Below, one piece after another: positions 5,998-6,525 of a stretch of DNA of 6,525 nt. Every line of letters starts with the position of its first letter. Position 1 is the first letter of the stretch. A program made the position numbers and the translations under genes. The notes below the pieces were generated by a model. It was not told the origin of the DNA, did not search any database, and saw nothing but the letters and a program-made list of their open reading frames with translations. Source of the stretch: Flavobacteriaceae bacterium (GTDB lineage Bacteria > Bacteroidota > Bacteroidia > Flavobacteriales > Flavobacteriaceae); NCBI GenBank assembly GCA_016649785.1, contig JAENXB010000167.1:1-6525 (forward strand), read 5' to 3'.

Positions 5998-6525
5998 CAG
6001 AAGGAACAAGGGATCAAAAAATAGAACGTGCCAAAAAAATGATGCTTTGGTTTGGTATGGCAAGTATGATAATGATGTTTGCCGGATTGACCAGCGCGTA
6101 TGTTGTAAGTAAAAACCGTCCGGATTGGGGTGTCGATTTTCAACTTCCAGATGCAATGTATTGGAGCACACTGGTAATTGTTTTCAGCAGTATGACCTTA
6201 TTACTGGCAAAAAAGAGCATTTCGGCAAATAAAAGAACCAATGCAACTGCCTTTTTAATAGCTACTTTATTGCTGGGAATTACATTTATGGTATTGCAAT
6301 TTGAGAGTTTTTCTGAAATAATCAAGGCTGGATATTACTTTACGGGAAGCGAAAGCAATATTACCACTTCCTTTATTTATGTCATTGTTTTAGCTCACCT
6401 CGCTCACCTGGCAGCGGGTTTAATCGTGCTCTTAGTGGTAATTTATAATCATTTTAAACAACGCTATCGTCCCGGCCAAATGCTTGGGATCGAGCTAGGT
6501 TCTACGTTTTGGCATTTCCTGGATA
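5988..6525 (+). CDS. Cytochrome c oxidase (heme-copper oxidase) subunit III, N-terminal 179 residues (3' end outside window)
   Basis: An open frame starts at the ATG at 5988 and runs to the window end without a stop: 179 codons plus one base. It encodes a polytopic membrane protein with hydrophobic segments at about residues 17-40, 57-75, 86-104 and 127-152, and a fifth about to begin near the edge. Family marks are AGLTSAYVVSK (32-42), YFTGSESN (117-124), the His-containing helix VLAHLAHLAAGL (134-145) and GSTFWHFLD (171-179), the last matching the conserved W-H-F-x-D of subunit III. Bacteroidetes encode a short five-helix form of about 190-200 residues, so probably only 10-20 residues are missing. 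Subunit III belongs to the inner membrane oxidase complex and stabilises catalytic subunit I. It starts inside the end of cyoE (10-nt overlap), so the pair is almost certainly one operon; further oxidase genes probably follow. Whether it should be called ctaE, coxC or cyoC cannot be settled here. Confidence 0.93.
   Translation, partial: MDLTEGTRDQKIERAKKMMLWFGMASMIMMFAGLTSAYVVSKNRPDWGVDFQLPDAMYWSTLVIVFSSMTLLLAKKSISANKRTNATAFLIATLLLGITFMVLQFESFSEIIKAGYYFTGSESNITTSFIYVIVLAHLAHLAAGLIVLLVVIYNHFKQRYRPGQMLGIELGSTFWHFLD

Noticed and set aside
5968..6325. Minus-strand open frames opposite the end of cyoE and the subunit III gene
   Set aside because: The + strand encodes a clearly recognisable oxidase subunit III throughout this region; the minus frames show no domain or start signals.

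Overview
The window looks like chromosomal DNA of a member of the Bacteroidetes, most likely the family Flavobacteriaceae. The sequence is AT-rich. Genes start without clear Shine-Dalgarno sites, and several candidate promoters fit the Bacteroidetes pattern (TTG or TTTG near -33, TAnnTTTG near -7). The products are also flavobacterial in character: the C-terminal end of the type IX secretion (T9SS) translocon protein SprA, a Pro/Glu-rich TonB, a RemB/Wzi-like outer membrane barrel, and CyoE followed by the short form of cytochrome oxidase subunit III. All recognisable genes are on the + strand.

Left part (1-2616): the 3' end of sprA (1-948, cut by the window edge) is followed by gcvH (1011-1391), which has its own candidate promoter. 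A small VanZ-like membrane protein (1381-1785) overlaps gcvH by 11 nt and starts with TTG. Next is a TonB energy transducer (1830-2552), closed by a strong intrinsic terminator (about 2576-2616).

Middle part (2617-4800): a fresh candidate promoter (2627-2656) precedes a 700-residue secreted protein (2689-4791). Its N-terminus is a TonB C-terminal-like domain that aligns with the TonB encoded just upstream. The rest is a Wzi/RemB-type outer membrane beta-barrel. From memory, the order sprA-gcvH-vanZ-tonB-remB resembles that of gliding flavobacteria such as Flavobacterium johnsoniae.

Right part (4792-6525): a 303-nt AT-rich spacer has a weak possible terminator and, at its end, a good promoter inside a perfect 8-bp inverted repeat. 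It leads into cyoE (5095-5997, TTG start, predicted leader only about 16 nt). cyoE overlaps by 10 nt the start of a cytochrome c oxidase subunit III gene (5988 to beyond the window end), so heme O synthesis and a heme-copper oxidase subunit are translated together.

The left and middle genes concern the cell envelope (protein export, TonB-type energy coupling, outer membrane barrel), with gcvH as a metabolic passenger. The right part is respiratory. I see no mobile element, CRISPR array, tRNA or rRNA, and no clear new defence or biosynthetic system. The points most worth a second look are the TonB-domain/barrel fusion beside its TonB relative and the inverted repeat around the cyoE promoter.
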